Positions 23,808 through 34,309 of a stretch of 64,000 bases of DNA are shown here, one piece after another (within the stretch, counting starts at the first letter, position 1; the number at the start of each line of letters is the position of its first letter). The position numbers and the translations under genes were made by a program. A model generated the notes under the pieces. That model saw only the letters and a list, made by a program, of their open reading frames with translations. It did no database searches and was not told where the DNA came from. This stretch comes from Kuschelorhynchus macadamiae (taxonomy: Eukaryota; Arthropoda; Insecta; Coleoptera; Curculionidae): the NCBI GenBank assembly GCA_030620095.1, contig JAUTXW010004706.1, forward strand, positions 1 to 64,000. The letters are read 5' to 3'.

Positions 23808-24496
23808 GAAACCAAAACTCAAATATTCAATCTAGACCGCAAAATACATATCCCCATCCAAATTTTTCATTTTTACTTAGACCCATATTACCACCTACTA
23901 ATTTCGCCCCTAGGCCTTTTCAAACAATGCCCATGATCAATAATTTCGCTCCTAGACCATTTCAGCCAATGCAAACAGCAAACAATTTTCCACCCAGACC
24001 TTTCCAACAGGGACAACCATTTCAAAATCAAAATTTCAGATTCCCATTTTCTAATAACAGGCAACCACAAAACCAACCACCTTCATTTCCAAAATCAAGC
24101 GCAATAATTCGAAATCAAAGACAAACTGAATTAAATAAAGTAACGCCTATGAACACTAGTTCAGGCAACACTGTGCTAAACAAACCAAAACCAAAATTTT
24201 CCTTTCAGGAATTATACGCCCAGCAAATAACTTACCCTTCAGCCCTTATTGAAAACCCTGAAGAAAATACCGAAATTATAGATTTCCGGACATATGAAGA
24301 TAATCAAAATTATTCTTCAAATAATTATGAAATAAATCAAAATTACTATGGTGCGGACAATACATATCCATACCCATATGACCCCACATATTATGCTGAC
24401 ACATACTCGACGGAATATTCACCTGCGGTTACTTGTAATAATAACAATTACGAGGAAAATTTTTCGCTCGCTCATCAGGACAACAACCAGACATAA
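23775..24496 (+). CDS. gag: Gag, C-terminal Gln/Asn/Pro-rich region (nucleocapsid-like)
   Basis: The -1 frame relative to the previous gag frame is open to TAA 24494-24496. The sequence is rich in Gln, Asn, Pro and Phe, with four imperfect repeats of the type 'NNFAPRPFQPMQ' (about 23895-24050) and later Tyr-rich acidic text. No CCHC knuckle is visible, so nucleic-acid binding would rely on other residues, as reported for several errantiviral Gags. It overlaps the start of pol, and a slippery heptamer A AAT TTT lies at 24457-24463. Confidence 0.8.
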
Positions 24497-26853
24497 TATT
24501 TCTCAATAATATGAGATCAGACCTTCCGTATATTTTTATTCCCGAAATCAACGCTTATTTTTTAATAGATACAGGTAGTTCTAGAAGTTTGATAAGTCCT
24601 GACATCGCGCATAAATTTTATAAACAATTTATAAAAAAAGAAACATTTAATATTCAAACGGCACATGCCATGTCAAACCACGATGAAGTTGCTAATATAC
24701 CATTTTTTACTATTTTTAATACAAACGGCTTTCACAAATATTACTTATTTGACTTTTCTCAAAAATATGATGGCTTAATAGGCGCAGATATTTTGAGTCA
24801 ATTAAACGCCAGCATTAACATAAAAAAGGGAAAATTAAAAACCCCATTTGCTGAAATTTGTATTATTTACGAAAAATCTAATAAGAAAACCGAAAATAAA
24901 TTTCAAAATTTCTATATAAATATACCCGCGAGAACGCAACAAAATGTAAAATTACCAGTAAAGATGGAAAACGGTATAGGTATTTTAGATTATACAAAAT
25001 TTGAAAATAATCTCGAAATGCCTAAAGCTCTTGTAAATGTTTCAAATTACTGTGCTATAACATCTGTTACCAACTCTTGCGATTTTCCTGTTAAAATAAA
25101 CTTTACCGAACCATTTGACATCGAACCCATTGATATGTGCCACATTAACTTTATTGAGAAAATGGAAACTGACCAAGATATTTCCGATTATCATGATTCC
25201 ATTTTAAAATCTAATTTAAAAAATCTTCGCCTTGACCATTGCAACTCTGAAGAACGAGAAGCAATAAGAAATTTATGTTTAGAGTATAGAGATATATTCT
25301 ATTGTGATAAAATCCCCTTAACATTCACTAATCAAATACGGCATAAGATTAATTTAAAGGATGAGTCACCTATTTTCACAAAAAGTTATCGTTACCCCGA
25401 AATCCACAGAAGAGAAGTAAAACAACAAATTTCGAAGATGCTTGAACAAGGTATTATACAAAATTCAGTCTCCCCTTGGTCCAGCCTCATCTGGATCGTT
25501 CCAAAGAAGTTAGATGCTTCTGGAAAACGTAAATGGAGGCTTGTCATCGACTATAGGCGCCTTAATGAACGCTCTATTGATGATAAATACCCCCTCCCTA
25601 ATATTTCAGACATCTTAGACAAATTAGGCAGAAGTCAATACTTCACAACTTTAGATTTGGCAAACGGATTTCATCAAATCGAGATGGATCCTGAGGACGT
25701 TCAGAAAACAGCTTTCTCTACCGAAAATGGACATTACGAATTCAAAAGAATGCCATTCGGTCTAAAAAACGCACCATCAACATTCCAACGGGTGATGGAC
25801 AATATATTGCGTGGTCTTCAAAACGAAATTTGTCTTGTATATCTAGACGACATCGTAATTTTTAGTACCTCACTTCAGGAACATATTACTCTATTAAGAC
25901 AAGTTTTCAGCAGACTTCGTGAGTCAAACTTTAAGATTCAAATGGACAAGTCCGAATTTCTAAGAAAAGAAGTCCAATATTTAGGTCACGTAGTTACCAC
26001 AGAAGGAGTCAAACCCAATCCTGACAAAATTTCTGCTATAAAAAATTTCCCGATTCCAAAAACCCAAAAAGAAATAAAATCATTTTTAGGTTTATTAGGC
26101 TACTACAGACGCTTTGTTAAGGACTTTGCAAAAATTACCAAACCTATGACCCTTTGCCTGAAAAAAGATTCAAAAATAGTTCATAACCCTGATTTTGTCA
26201 ATTCATTCAATCACTGTAAACAATTGCTTATCAATGCACCGATCCTTCAATATCCTGACTTCGAAAAGCCCTTTATTCTCACGACCGACGCTAGCAACTT
26301 CGCTGTAGGCGCAGTATTATCACAAGGCAATGTACCTAACGACAAACCGGTAGCTTACGCCTCTAGAACATTAAATGATTCTGAAACAAAATACTCTACC
26401 ATCGAGAAAGAATTGCTCGCTATAGTATGGGCATGTAAATATTTTCGCCCTTATTTATTTGGTCGAAGATTCCAAATTTTCATTGATCATCGCCCCTTAG
26501 TCTGGCTCTTTAACTTAAAAGAACCAAACAGTAAACTTGTTAGATGGAGGTTAAAACTCGAAGAATATGACTACGAAATAATTTATAAAAAGGGCAAGCA
26601 AAATACAAACGCAGACGCACTCTCGCGAATCTGTATCAATGCGATTGAAAATGAAAGCGTAATAAATAACCCCGGTGATATAGACCTAGATATAGACACC
26701 TTTTTAGACCAGTTTGACCCAAACAGCTTAGAACTAACCGAATACCTCAAACATCTCAAAAACCACAAACACCTCAAATACCAGAGTGTAGTTTACAAAC
26801 ACCTCACTCTAGCAGTAATCGAAAAACAATTAACGAAGGTATTTCAATCTTAG
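24463..26853 (+). CDS. pol: Pol: protease, reverse transcriptase, RNase H
   Basis: The pol frame is open from 24445, with its first ATG at 24511, but expression is most likely by a -1 shift at A AAT TTT (24457-24463). Domains in order: aspartic protease 'FLIDTGSSRS' (about 24553-24585); RT with 'KWRLVIDYRRLNERS', 'FTTLDLANGFHQIEM', 'RMPFGLKNAPSTFQR' and catalytic 'LVYLDDIVIF' (about 25834-25863); RNase H with 'TTDASNFAVGAVLSQ' and 'YSTIEKELLAIVWA', ending 'NADALSRI'. All key residues are present. The frame ends at 26851-26853, and because the integrase continues in another frame that is open only from 26718, there is a frame break between 26718 and about 26800. Confidence 0.95.
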   Translation, partial: FARSSGQQPDIIFLNNMRSDLPYIFIPEINAYFLIDTGSSRSLISPDIAHKFYKQFIKKETFNIQTAHAMSNHDEVANIPFFTIFNTNGFHKYYLFDFSQKYDGLIGADILSQLNASINIKKGKLKTPFAEICIIYEKSNKKTENKFQNFYINIPARTQQNVKLPVKMENGIGILDYTKFENNLEMPKALVNVSNYCAITSVTNSCDFPVKINFTEPFDIEPIDMCHINFIEKMETDQDISDYHDSILKSNLKNLRLDHCNSEEREAIRNLCLEYRDIFYCDKIPLTFTNQIRHKINLKDESPIFTKSYRYPEIHRREVKQQISKMLEQGIIQNSVSPWSSLIWIVPKKLDASGKRKWRLVIDYRRLNERSIDDKYPLPNISDILDKLGRSQYFTTLDLANGFHQIEMDPEDVQKTAFSTENGHYEFKRMPFGLKNAPSTFQRVMDNILRGLQNEICLVYLDDIVIFSTSLQEHITLLRQVFSRLRESNFKIQMDKSEFLRKEVQYLGHVVTTEGVKPNPDKISAIKNFPIPKTQKEIKSFLGLLGYYRRFVKDFAKITKPMTLCLKKDSKIVHNPDFVNSFNHCKQLLINAPILQYPDFEKPFILTTDASNFAVGAVLSQGNVPNDKPVAYASRTLNDSETKYSTIEKELLAIVWACKYFRPYLFGRRFQIFIDHRPLVWLFNLKEPNSKLVRWRLKLEEYDYEIIYKKGKQNTNADALSRICINAIENESVINNPGDIDLDIDTFLDQFDPNSLELTEYLKHLKNHKHLKYQSVVYKHLTLAVIEKQLTKVFQS

Positions 26854-27908
26854 ATGAAATTGTAAATAATAAACCTAATCAAATAATAATTTCAAAAAAT
26901 CCCTATGACAAAATAGAAGTTACTTGGGACACTTTTGAAAAACACAATATTTGGAACGTAAAAATCAGAAAAGGTAATCCTAAACTTATACTAGAATTCC
27001 TAAAAACGTACACATCAGACAACAAAACTTTCCACTTATATTTCTATGACGATTCTATGTATCTCGAATTTAACGACATATACATGAGACACTTTTATGC
27101 AACAGCCTTAAAGTTAATGAAATGTACCAAATTAGTAAATTCAATAAAAGACGTCGAAGAGCGCACTCTTCTTATTAAATACCAACACGAAGGCAAGTGT
27201 AACCACCGTGGTATTTCTGAAACCTTCGAAAAACTTAAAAGAAATTATTACTGGCCTTCCATGAAAACAGATGTGACTAAATATATTAACGAATGCGAAA
27301 TATGCCAAACATCAAAATATTCACGTAAACCACCCTATGTACCTTTGGTTCTTACTGAAACAGTAGGCAAACCATTCCAATTATTACACATTGACGTTTT
27401 TAAATTCGATAACAAAGAGTTTCTCACCATTATAGATACTTTTTCAAAATTAGGACAAGCTTTGCCTATCTCCGGCAAAACCTCTATAGAAATTTGTACA
27501 GCCCTAATACATTATTTCTCCTTTTACGGTATACCCGAAAGGATAATAATGGACAATGGCCCTGAATTCAAAAACAACACAGTACAAGAACTTTTAAAAG
27601 CTCATAAAATAGATGTTCATTTTACTACACCCTTTCACCATGAATTTAATTCACCCGTAGAACGTTTCCACTCTACAATCATAGAACACCTACGTATTTT
27701 AAGAGAAAGGTTTAAAAAGGAAGACTCAAAAACACTAATGAAATATGCCTTAATAGCCTACAATAATTCTATACATTCGTCGACTAAATACACCCCTTTC
27801 GACATAACATTCGGACACACTAATTCTAGAGATCCATGCGACTTAATAAAAACAACATTTTATGCAGATTATGTATCTAACCATAACGATAAACTAAAAC
27901 CTTTATGA
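26718..27908 (+). pseudogene. pol: Pol: integrase (zinc-binding and catalytic core), frame-broken
   Basis: Open from 26718 in the -1 frame relative to the RT frame. It contains the HHCC zinc-binding region (His of 'HEGKCNHRG', about 27187, to 'CEICQTSKY', about 27295-27320) and the DD35E core: Asp in 'LLHIDVFK' (about 27387), Asp in 'RIIMDNGPEFKN' (about 27550) and Glu in 'SPVERFHST' (about 27660). Residues are intact, so the enzyme fold is preserved, but the frame is not continuous with RT upstream or with the C-terminal domain downstream. The stop at 27906-27908 is followed in another frame by the rest of the protein. Integrase joins the DNA copy into the host chromosome. Confidence 0.9.
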
Positions 27909-28197
27909 CGACATAAAAAATACCTTACAAACTCAAAAAGAAAAAGTTATAGAAAAAGGTAACACTCTAGGACCAAAGCAACATCAGTTTAAAGTAGGAC
28001 AGACTGTTTACAAAAACAGTAACAGACGAGACAAAAAGGAAAAGAAATTTCTCGGTCCTTTCGAAATTTTAGAATTATTAGAAAACAATAAAGTCTCAAT
28101 GAAAAATAAATTAAACAATAAGATCGAAAGTATTCACATAAAGGAATTAAAAACCCCTGTTGTTGCAGGCTCTTCGAAAGCACAAGCACAGAAGTGA
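27907..28197 (+). pseudogene. pol: Integrase C-terminal domain (GPY/F-type)
   Basis: The frame starting at 27907 reads an acidic/basic helix and 'KKFLGPFEILELLENNKVSM' (about 28042-28100), the GPY/F module of Gypsy integrases, ending at TGA 28195-28197. Its join with the preceding core is disrupted by a 1- or 2-nt indel around 27900. Its end overlaps the env acceptor and env frame, the compact arrangement usual in errantiviruses. Confidence 0.85.
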
Positions 28198-29873
28198 CCT
28201 TCCACAACCTCGACAAGAATCCCGGACTATTACCACTCAAACTTGGCAACTCCCAAAATATAATCGATTTTTGGTCCTTCGTACACATTTATGATATCAC
28301 CCCTATAATAGACGAATATATTTTGCAACAATCTAGTTTTAAGAAAATAATAACTTCTTTGAAAAACACAACAACATATAAAAAAGAATTCTACAACTCC
28401 TATAATTTAGCTTCTATTCTCGAAAATAAAATTAAAACACAAATAGTGCAGATAAATCCTTTGGCATTTAAAAACAGAACAAAAAGAGGACTCGTAAATG
28501 GCTTAGGTTCAATAATAAAATCTTTAACAGGCAATCTTGATCAAGAAGATGCCGAAAAATACGACAAAACTATCTCTTCAATATTCGCCAACGAAAATAA
28601 CTTAAAATCGGCAATGCAAGAACAAATAACCATAGTACAAAAATCTAATAAACTATTTCAAGAAATCTCTAAAAACCTAACACACAACCATCTTATCTTA
28701 GAATCACGCACATTACAAATTGAAGAAGTTCTAAAAAATTTAAAAACAAAAGAGATGGAAAATAACCAATATTTTCTAAGACATATGCTAATTTCACAAA
28801 TAACAGCATCTTTTCAAGAAATTTATGATATCTTAGAAAAAATACAAATAGCAATAACATTTTCCAAATTAAACACATTTCCTAACTCAATTTTAGACCC
28901 CAACGATCTTAACGAAATACAAATTGTAACAACCGAAATAAAACCTGGTAAACTTCCGTTTTTTCCAAATTTCGAAAATATTCTAATTTTTGAAAAAATA
29001 CTACAAATCAAAAGTTATTCTAAAAGGAATCAAATTATTTTTATAATAGAAATGCCTATTGTAGAAAATAACAACTATATACTGTACCACCTTTATCCTT
29101 TACCAACCCCTTCGTCAAATCACTTTAAAATGATTCTCCCTCAATCAAAATACCTCATCCTAAATGAGCTGAAGTTTGCCTCATTCAATCAACAATGCCA
29201 AGAAGTCAGTACAGAAGAATACCTTTGCCATGAAATAAACCCAGCGCCCATCGACAAAGAACCTCCCTGTGAAGTACAGATGCTGAAGTTTAGCCAAAAT
29301 ATATCCCAGTGCCATCAGATGAAAATTGAAGTCCAAGAAATCAAAATTGAAAAATTAGAAAGGCAAGAATGGATGTTAGTAATACCAAACCAAGTAGTAG
29401 CAGTAAAACAATGTGGTACAAATAAAGACAACATTCCTTTAAAAGGAACCTACATTCTTGAGATGAACCCAAGTTGCGAAATATACATTAACAACGTATT
29501 GTTAAAATCCTATCAAGACCCCAAAATACACTTTAAAAATATCGAACTTCCCCAAATAAACTTGAAATATGCAAATGAAGAATCCAACCCAATGAAGTTC
29601 AATAACTTTGAATTGAGTTCTTTAAATCTGAATGAAGCAAGAAGGATCCAAACGGCCCTTGATGCTCAAAACAAGAAACTAAATGAAGCCCTTCATCAGC
29701 CAGTATACTTCCACAAATTCAGTTTTTGGACGCTATTACTGTATATGATAATATTTACAGTAATCAGTTACTTTGTCTACAAGAGGATTATCAGCCCACG
29801 ATTTAAGAAGCCCAAACCTACCCCGAGATACCAAGAAGCTAACACTCAAGCCAGTTCAGAGATAGTCATCTGA
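28169..29873 (+). CDS. env: Env: class I-type envelope fusion glycoprotein (errantivirus, baculovirus-F-like), main exon
   Basis: It is open from the predicted acceptor (exon starts 28169) to TGA 29871-29873. There is a furin-type cleavage motif 'RTKR' followed by a Gly-rich fusion-peptide-like segment 'GLVNGLGSIIKSLTG' (about 28477-28535). Long heptad-like helices follow to about 28800, then a Cys-bearing region (29190-29430), and a transmembrane segment 'FWTLLLYMIIFTVISYFVY' near 29727-29785 with a short cytoplasmic tail. No in-frame break was seen. The only nearby start is GTG 28194, so translation most likely relies on the spliced leader at 22926. Errantiviral Env proteins derive from baculovirus-type F proteins and can mediate cell-to-cell passage; function here is inferred. 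Confidence 0.9.
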
Positions 29874-29884
29874 ATCTGTTATCT

Positions 29885-30076
29885 GTTATGAGTTCCATAA
29901 CCTCGACCATATGGTGTAACTTCACAGAACTAGAACGCCGACATCAGCAATTATTATAATATAAATAGTTTTTGCAAAACAATGTTAAGTTAGTTATAAG
30001 ATTGTATTCATGTAGCTCGGTTCTTAAAAAAATAAATTGTTTTTAAAAAATCAATTTCGGGGTTGTAAAACTTAAC
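29885..30076 (+). repeat. 3' LTR
   Basis: 192 bp, same ends as the 5' LTR. Differences from it: one substitution (A/C near 29908) and two single-base deletions (around 30025 and in the T-run near 30045). No convincing polypurine tract directly abuts it. It is followed by TAGCGA. Confidence 0.95.
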
Positions 30077-30271
30077 TAGCGAAATATTCCAACGGCTTCT
30101 TTTTACGTGGTGCGTGCGGCTGAGAAAGAAATAGGAAATAGATTGCGATAATCGCTGATTGAGGGCGTTCTGTCTTTTAAGGTGAATAAATACGCGTGAG
30201 TAAGTTTTTGTTTTGTTTTGAATTGGTAAGTTGGACCGTTCCATTTTTTGTATTTGCTTTTTGCTTTTGAA

Positions 30272-32332
30272 ATGAATCCTATTCACGACATTATTGCTTC
30301 ATTAATTGAAACGCCTTTTTTAAGAAGAAGCGAAACTGAAAAGAAACAGATATTAGGTAGCCGTCCGACGCCGAAAATTTTAGCAATATTTAACGATAAG
30401 AGGCAAGGTAAAAATTATTCAAGAACTTTTCAAATATCTTGGTACGAAACTTATAGGTGGCTATGCGGAAGTATTTATAAAGAAAGCTTATATTGTTGGC
30501 CTTGTATTTTATTAGGTTGCGTCAAAAATAATTGGAGTTCAGGGGGCGGATATTCGGATTTAAAAAATTTTTCACGAGCAGTAAATTCGCATGAAAGTTC
30601 ATATTAAAAATTCGGTAGCACTTACAAGACTGGAGCAAAATAGGGCGACTATTGCGGATGCACTACAAGAAAATGCAAGTCTTAATAAAATTGTTTATAA
30701 TGAAAATGTTCGAAAAAAACGTTTATTATTAAATTATTTAATTGATGTTACTATTACTTTGGGTAAACAGGACTTGGCATTTCGAGGTCATAATGAAACA
30801 ACAGATTCTTTTAACCGTGGCAATTTTAAGGAAATATTTGCATGCTTAATAAAAAGAAATGCCGAACTTACTGAACATTGTGCTAAATTTAGTAATATTT
30901 TTACGGGACAATCTAAGACTATACAAAATGAACTAATTGGTTGCATACATGACTATATTCAAGAATATATAAAAAAAGAAATCAATGACACCGATTGTTG
31001 TTTTTTTGGCGTAATTGCGGATGATAGTACTGACATAACAGAAAAATCACAGTGTTCGATAACAGTTAGGTATGTGACCAACGGATCTTTAAAAGAAAGA
31101 TTTTTAGGATTTTTTGACGTTAGCGATAATAGAACAGCAGAGAGCCTTTTTCATTTAATACAAAACAGCTTAGAGCCTTATGACTTTAAAAATAAATTGG
31201 TCGCGCAGTGTTACGATGGGGCTAGTGTTATGGCAGGTGAAATAAATGGGCTTCAAACAAAAGTTAGATCTATTGCTCCTTTAGCTATGTTTACTTATTG
31301 TTGCGCCCACAGATTAAATCTAGTTTTACAACAGGGAACAAAACTGATTACCCAAAGTCGTATATTTTTTGCCACTTTATTAGGAATACCAAATTATTTC
31401 CACCAATCACCAAAACGGTCTTTTGTGCTTAATCAGATAGTAGGTAAAAAAATTCCGCGAGCTGTAGAAACGCGATGGTATACACGGTCTAAAATTTTAA
31501 ACTTAGTGGCTAATGAATGGGACAATTTAATTATAGTATTTGAAACTATTATTAATGACTTAAGTTCTGGAACAGAATCTATTAATGGTGCAAAAGGATT
31601 TCTAAAGCATTTTAATGATTTCGAATTTTGCCTTTTAACGCATATTTATAAACAAATTTTTAGTTGCACTGATGTACTGTTTCAAATATTACAGTTAAAG
31701 CATTTAGATATAAATTACTGCATTTCGCAAATAAACCTTGCCAAGCAACGAATTATTGAATTTAGAAACGAGGACCATTTCAAAGAACTTTTCAATATTG
31801 CTAAAAAAGCCACTATTTTGTCAACTAACACACGTCGAGGGCAATGTTCTAGCGCTATGTTGATATTTTTACTAAATATAAAATATTATATTTCGAAATA
31901 ATAGATTGCAAAATTCTTCAATTAGGGACGCGGTTTGAAAATTTAAATAATTTAATTTTTTTTACTTTGCCAGACGACTTATTAAATAATTTATTAAAAA
32001 ATTATCCAAACATTTTTGACAGAGATAGATTAAAGAATGAGCTTTCTGTATTGTATAGGGATGAACAATTTTCAAATTTAGATGTCGAAAAAAGTCTAGC
32101 TTTGTTATTTAAAGATTTTAAAGCATTTTAACGGAATTTTTCATGTCTTAAACGGATCAAAACCTACCTAAGAAACACAGTGACACAAGAACGGCTTTCG
32201 GGTTTAACAATGATGTCAATAGAGCAGGAATTACTGTCAGAACTTAGTGAAGACCAAAACTTTTACGACCAAATTATAGATAAATTTGCAACCTTAAAAG
32301 ACAGACGTATAGATTTAATGTACAAAAAGTAG
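30272..32332 (+). pseudogene. hAT-A transposase copy 1 (TTF/ZMYM1-like), broken
   Basis: The start ATG 30272 is supported by the sister copy at 44210 ('MNPIHDII' against 'MNPVHDIV'). The N-terminus has a TTF-type zinc region ('WLCGSIYKESLYCWPCIL', about 30460-30515). The long frame 30591-31901 carries hAT core motifs ('DDSTDITEKSQCSITVRYV', 'AQCYDGASVMAGE', 'CCAHRLNLVLQQG', 'ETRWYTRSKIL'). After a frameshift near 31901, the tail reads 'FSCLKRIKTYLRNTVTQERL', the dimerisation domain, ending at TAG 32330-32332. Compared with the sister copy, the segment just before 'FSCLKRIK' is deleted (about 32130) and a few codons are missing at 30598. Confidence 0.9.
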
Positions 32333-32996
32333 TTTTTTTATCTTATTTCATACAACTATTTATTTTACGTTTTAATAAACTAAATTATGTTTTTATTATC
32401 GCAATCACCGCTATATTTTAGTGATAGGTGTACATATTTTACTTGTTTTGTTTACTTTTTATTTACTTTTTTTAGAGTTTATTTTTTTAGTTTTTAATGG
32501 TTTAGTAGGGCTATTGGCGATGACCTCCATTAAAAAAAAAGGTCAACGCGTCGCAGAATAATACCTCATGGGTGACGTGGAAATTTATTCACATTTAAAC
32601 AAAATTAACCTCATGTAGCCTCACCCTTCAATATACTCACGAGCCGCCACTGATACCTTGTAAGAATTAAATGGAAAAATTACAAAGTTTAGTCTTTATA
32701 TTGCAATAGACAAAACAAAAGCAGTTATCGTTTCCGCCTCTCATCCCGCGTCGTGATTTTTCGTATATAAATTGACAGTGGCAAGAGGGGTAAGACCGCC
32801 AGACGTCTTACGTGTGCCAGACGTTATTGCTATATCAGTCGAATATTATTAATACATCGAAAAACTATCACGATAATATTTATCAAATTTTCCGTTTAAT
32901 AATTTATCGTTAAAAATATTAGAGGCAAAATAATTTTCAATATTATTTCAATTATCACCCCCTTTACCCCCCCTTGTAAGAGCCCTTGCCTAATAA

Positions 32997-34019
32997 AAGG
33001 AAATATTCATAATAAGGGAAGTTCCGGGTAAAGGAAATTCACCGATTTTTTTTAGATGATCTAAAAATATAGTTAAATTTGCTTCTCCATATGGCTATTC
33101 ATTTCAAAAGTTGAGAAGTTTCCTTTAATGAGAAGAAATAATATCTAAACTTAACTATATTTATTAACATTTTTTGATATAATGCCTGTTTTAGCATTTT
33201 GGAAAAGTATTGTGGCAGCAGATATATTTATGCCACTACGATTCTTTATAAATAATGTGTTTTGTTAATCTTATAATTTATAACGAGGACAGAATAATAA
33301 ATATAACTATAATGAAAAGAGCAAGGTTTTGCTAAGTTTAAATTATATTATCATCGGTGTGGTCTAACTAAAACCGTTTTAACCGTTTGAAATGCGTGTG
33401 ATATTCGCATCTTAAGTACATGGAACAATCACTCATCAACAATATTAATAATGGTACTGTGACCAGTTGACGTAAGCTTTTATTGTCCTGACTCATTTTT
33501 TTAATTGCTTCAATTTGCATTTTAATGGTTTTGCAAAAAGTTTTATGTAGGTGAAAGTACCGACAATAGAAAACGTGATTCGAAAATACAATGTCAAATA
33601 TACGAAAACGTTATTTTTGGACAGGACTATAGTTCATTGGAGGGGTAATTTACTATGAATTCTAGCTGCAAGGGAGAATAAATGAACAATTTTCCTATCT
33701 GTCATTTTAGATAGTGATTATAGACATGATTGATATATTAAAAACTTAACTGAAACTTTAAAAGTTTCAAAAATGTGATAGAATGAAATGTACACCTACA
33801 TGATTACAATTTCATTTTGCAATCTTTTTCTATAAATGGAAAGTGGCATTGAAAATTATTATTTTAATGTTATTTTGCTTTATTTCGCGAAAATAATATG
33901 AAAAGTTTTGCAAATTTATAATGGAGTGGGAAATAATATTTTACAACATGCGGTGTATTTGCAACCAATAAAAACATTCGGAATGCTGTTTATTATGAAA
34001 AGTTGCTTATCACTTCTCT
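32997..34019. other. Non-coding stretch
   Basis: AT-rich; no gene, TIR pair or RNA recognised. Confidence 0.4.
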
Positions 34020-34078
34020 CGTAAAAGGGAAGTATTGCAATCGTGAAAAAAATCACCCTCCGAGATTATTTCTGTCCT
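34015..34078 (+). repeat. CTTCCC-head fragment
   Basis: Only the first ~64 bp of the family is present ('CTTCTCTCGTAAAAGGGAAG', then 'ATCACCCTCCGAGATTA'). It is cut off before the CTGT run. Confidence 0.8.
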
Positions 34079-34309
34079 GACTTGAGGACCAGTTTTCAAG
34101 ACTACCTTTCTCAAAAAAATCGCTTTATTGTAAACTCTTGTAAACAGCTTTCATAATCTTAAAAAGTCGTGCAAACTAAGATGATAGCATAAACTAAGCA
34201 TATAGACTTAAAAAAAGAAGCCATTACAATAATTAATATTAATAAAAAAAATATTACGTAAACGGTTAAAACTACAGTAATCTAAACAAAACATCGCAAA
34301 ATGAAACGG

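Larger units (their letters stand above)
22530..30076 (+). mobile_element. Gypsy/errantivirus-like LTR retroelement with env (endogenous insect retrovirus)
   Basis: It has two LTRs (194 and 192 bp), a tRNA-Ser-like primer site, gag, protease-RT-RNase H, integrase and env in the standard order, flanked by TAGCGA (22524-22529 and 30077-30082). The LTRs differ by one substitution and two 1-nt indels, so insertion is recent. Even so, pol carries at least two frame breaks (26.72-26.80 and about 27.90 kb), while env is open. It sits in the hAT-A left arm, upstream of that transposase. Confidence 0.95.
22076..32652 (+). mobile_element. hAT-A copy 1 (ZMYM1-like/TTF-finger hAT), hosting the LTR element
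   Basis: Ends CAGTGGCGGCTCGT (22076-22089) and GAGCCGCCACTG (32641-32652) are inverted, and the 8 bp duplication ATACCTTG is perfect at 22068-22075 and 32653-32660. The left arm (22076-22529) is non-coding. The transposase lies to the right of the LTR insertion (30272-32332). Without the insertion the element is about 3.0 kb. Confidence 0.95.
21804..32988. mobile_element. hAT-B: outermost non-autonomous hAT of a three-level nest
   Basis: The perfect 8 bp duplication CCTAATAA lies at 21796-21803 and 32989-32996. The ends are CAGTGGCGCTTCCAGA (from 21804) and, on the other strand, CAAGGGCTCTTACAAG (from 32988), about 10 of 16 identical, followed on both sides by G-runs. Removing hAT-A leaves only about 0.6 kb of non-coding sequence, so it was a MITE-sized element before being split. 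Confidence 0.75.

Noticed and set aside
26653..26720. Programmed -1 shift before integrase
   Set aside because: The integrase frame has a TGA at 26715-26717 and no consensus heptamer in the right phase was found in the 26718-26800 overlap; a plain indel is simpler.
28194..28196. GTG as the env start codon
   Set aside because: Eukaryotic initiation at GTG is unlikely; the env frame is open further upstream to a good splice acceptor, and a matching leader exon exists.
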